Shown here: piece after piece, positions 13,346 through 14,056 of the stretch | How the letters are laid out: every line of letters starts with the position of its first letter | Position numbering within the stretch: position 1 is the stretch's first letter | Origin: Pseudomonas fluorescens | Lineage (GTDB): Bacteria > Pseudomonadota > Alphaproteobacteria > UBA2136 > UBA6156 | DNA: 14,056 nt | Reading direction: 5' to 3' | Assembly (NCBI GenBank): GCA_003241595.1 | Contig: QFOU01000033.1 | Coordinates: 1 to 14,056, forward strand | The notes under the pieces: generated by a model | Seen by the model: the letters and a program-made list of their open reading frames with translations, nothing else | Told to the model about the DNA's origin: nothing | Databases searched by the model: none | Position numbers and translations under genes: made by a program

Positions 13346-13438
13346 ATGAATAAAACCTACGCCACCTTCGCATGGACCGCAGCCACCTATGGCCTGCCTC
13401 TTTCCGTGCGTTCTCCATCTTCCGTAGCACCTAGGTAA
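13346..13438 (+). CDS. Possible 30-residue peptide before the transporter terminator
   Basis: ATG at 13346 opens 30 codons ending in TAA at 13436-13438 (MNKTYATFAWTAATYGLPLS, then VRSPSSVAPR). There is no Shine-Dalgarno. TTGCAT (13311-13316) and CATCAT (13334-13339, 4 of 6) at 17 bp would place a transcript start on or next to the ATG, so a leaderless message is possible. The stop is 23 bases before the terminator stem and the transporter follows, the geometry of a leader peptide. It may instead be non-coding 3' sequence of the rhodanese transcript. Confidence 0.3.
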   Translation: MNKTYATFAWTAATYGLPLSVRSPSSVAPR

Positions 13439-13461
13439 TTCAAGTAAAGTTTTGAGTCACA

Positions 13462-13486
13462 GGCGGCCTACGGGCCGCCCTTTTTT
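13462..13486 (+). terminator. Strong intrinsic terminator before the transporter gene
   Basis: GGCGGCC (13462-13468) and GGCCGCC (13473-13479) form a 7-bp all-GC stem closed by the UNCG-class loop TACG, followed by C and six T (13481-13486). It would end the rhodanese unit and any short transcript begun in the gap. It lies only 34 bp before the transporter ATG, with no clear promoter between them, so read-through or attenuation may matter. Confidence 0.9.
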
Positions 13487-13520
13487 GTCCAATCCCCTCA
13501 AACAAAAGGAAAGGGAAACA

Positions 13521-14056
13521 ATGCAACTCTCTCAACTTCACACTAACAACCGACTCTTGGTCGCACTTAGCGCGCTCTTGGGGTTTAACCTGATCATCGC
13601 GGTCATCTTGCCCTTTGTAAAACTGCGCGGCATCGACTTCTCGCAGTTCGTACAGATCCAGGGCGCGTTCATGACAGCCATGCTAATCGCCGACCCTCTC
13701 ATTAGCCCTCTTGCCGACAAATACGGTCGGCGGGCGATGATCATTGCAGGTTCGCTGTTCTGGGCTATAGGCCACATCGCCATCTGGATCAGTAGCAATA
13801 TCTGGTCCTACATGGCGGCAGAGGTCTTGCTCGGCATCGGCATGGCAGCCTACAAGCCAGCCTTCAAAGCCCTGATGTACGAAGGCTTCGTAGCAGCCAA
13901 CCGCGAGGAAGAACACTACGACATGCTGACTCTTACCAATGTATGGCAGTCTATCGCCGCAGCGGTATCAAGCGTCATCGGAGGCCTGATGTTCATCATA
14001 AGCCCGAACGTCACAGCAGCGTTAACCCCACTGTCGACCTTCGGACTGGTAGGACT
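13521..14056 (+). CDS. Major facilitator superfamily transporter (N-terminal part)
   Basis: The frame is open to the window end, giving the first 178 residues of a protein normally near 400. AAAGGAAAGGGA precedes the ATG. Hydrophobic segments start at about residue 15 (LVALSALLGFNLIIAVILPF) and 48 (QGAFMTAMLIADPLISPLA). The MFS motif A follows the second span as ADKYGRRAMIIAG, a good match to GxxxDRxGRR. Further spans cover SLFWAIGHIAIWI, a charged-neighbour helix EVLLGIGMAAYKPAFKALMYEG, and VWQSIAAAVSSVIGGLMFII. This is an inner-membrane secondary transporter or efflux pump; substrate cannot be told. Confidence 0.9.
   Translation, partial: MQLSQLHTNNRLLVALSALLGFNLIIAVILPFVKLRGIDFSQFVQIQGAFMTAMLIADPLISPLADKYGRRAMIIAGSLFWAIGHIAIWISSNIWSYMAAEVLLGIGMAAYKPAFKALMYEGFVAANREEEHYDMLTLTNVWQSIAAAVSSVIGGLMFIISPNVTAALTPLSTFGLVG

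Overview
The window looks like a chromosomal segment of a Gram-negative proteobacterium, most likely an alphaproteobacterium. The clearest hint is a protein-L-isoaspartate methyltransferase-like gene with an N-terminal NMVDGQLRP motif, a type I associate with alphaproteobacterial genomes. Signal peptides, an outer-membrane beta-barrel and Wza/Wzc-type polysaccharide export proteins show a two-membrane envelope. Lineage is inferred from gene content only.

Layout. (1) Positions 1-519, minus strand: the N-terminal 173 codons of an RluD-type pseudouridine synthase, followed towards higher coordinates by tRNA-Glu on the same strand. (2) Positions 745-1860: a tRNA cluster with tRNA-Gly(GCC), tRNA-Cys(GCA) and tRNA-Asn(GTT) on the plus strand. 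Each has its own -35/-10 promoter and a downstream hairpin, and all encode their CCA. A small single-pass membrane protein gene lies on the minus strand between Gly and Cys. The last 20 bases of tRNA-Cys are repeated 79 bp downstream. (3) Positions 2006-2703, plus strand: two overlapping genes for small secreted proteins with four matching cysteines. They look like tandem paralogues of an unrecognised family. (4) Positions 2870-10047, minus strand: a polysaccharide biosynthesis/export operon. In transcription order it holds a small secreted protein, an outer-membrane beta-barrel, a Wza/GumB-type export protein, a Wzz-BY-kinase fusion, a PPP-type metallophosphatase and an initiating sugar-phosphate transferase. 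(5) Positions 10153-13265, plus strand, divergent from the operon: a Wzy/WaaL-type O-antigen polymerase/ligase with a long C-terminal extension, the PIMT-like methyltransferase and a single-domain rhodanese. (6) Positions 13346-14056: a possible 30-codon peptide, a strong terminator, and the 5' part of a major facilitator superfamily transporter that runs off the window.

How the parts fit. The polysaccharide genes form most of a Wzx/Wzy-type pathway. The sugar transferase loads the first sugar phosphate on undecaprenyl phosphate, and the Wzy-like protein polymerises or transfers. The Wzz/BY-kinase sets chain length and gates export. The short Wza-like protein and the beta-barrel provide the periplasmic/outer-membrane exit. 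No Wzx flippase and no further glycosyltransferase lie in this window. The PPP-type phosphatase sits where a tyrosine phosphatase is often found, so it may be the kinase's antagonist. The divergent region at 10048-10152 carries a good promoter for the minus operon, and a hairpin between the wza-like and wzc-like genes divides that operon.

Nothing here is a clear new defence or mobile system. The best candidates for undescribed biology are the four-cysteine secreted pair, the tRNA-Cys 3'-end scar, the peptide-plus-terminator arrangement before the transporter, and the phosphatase partner of the BY-kinase.
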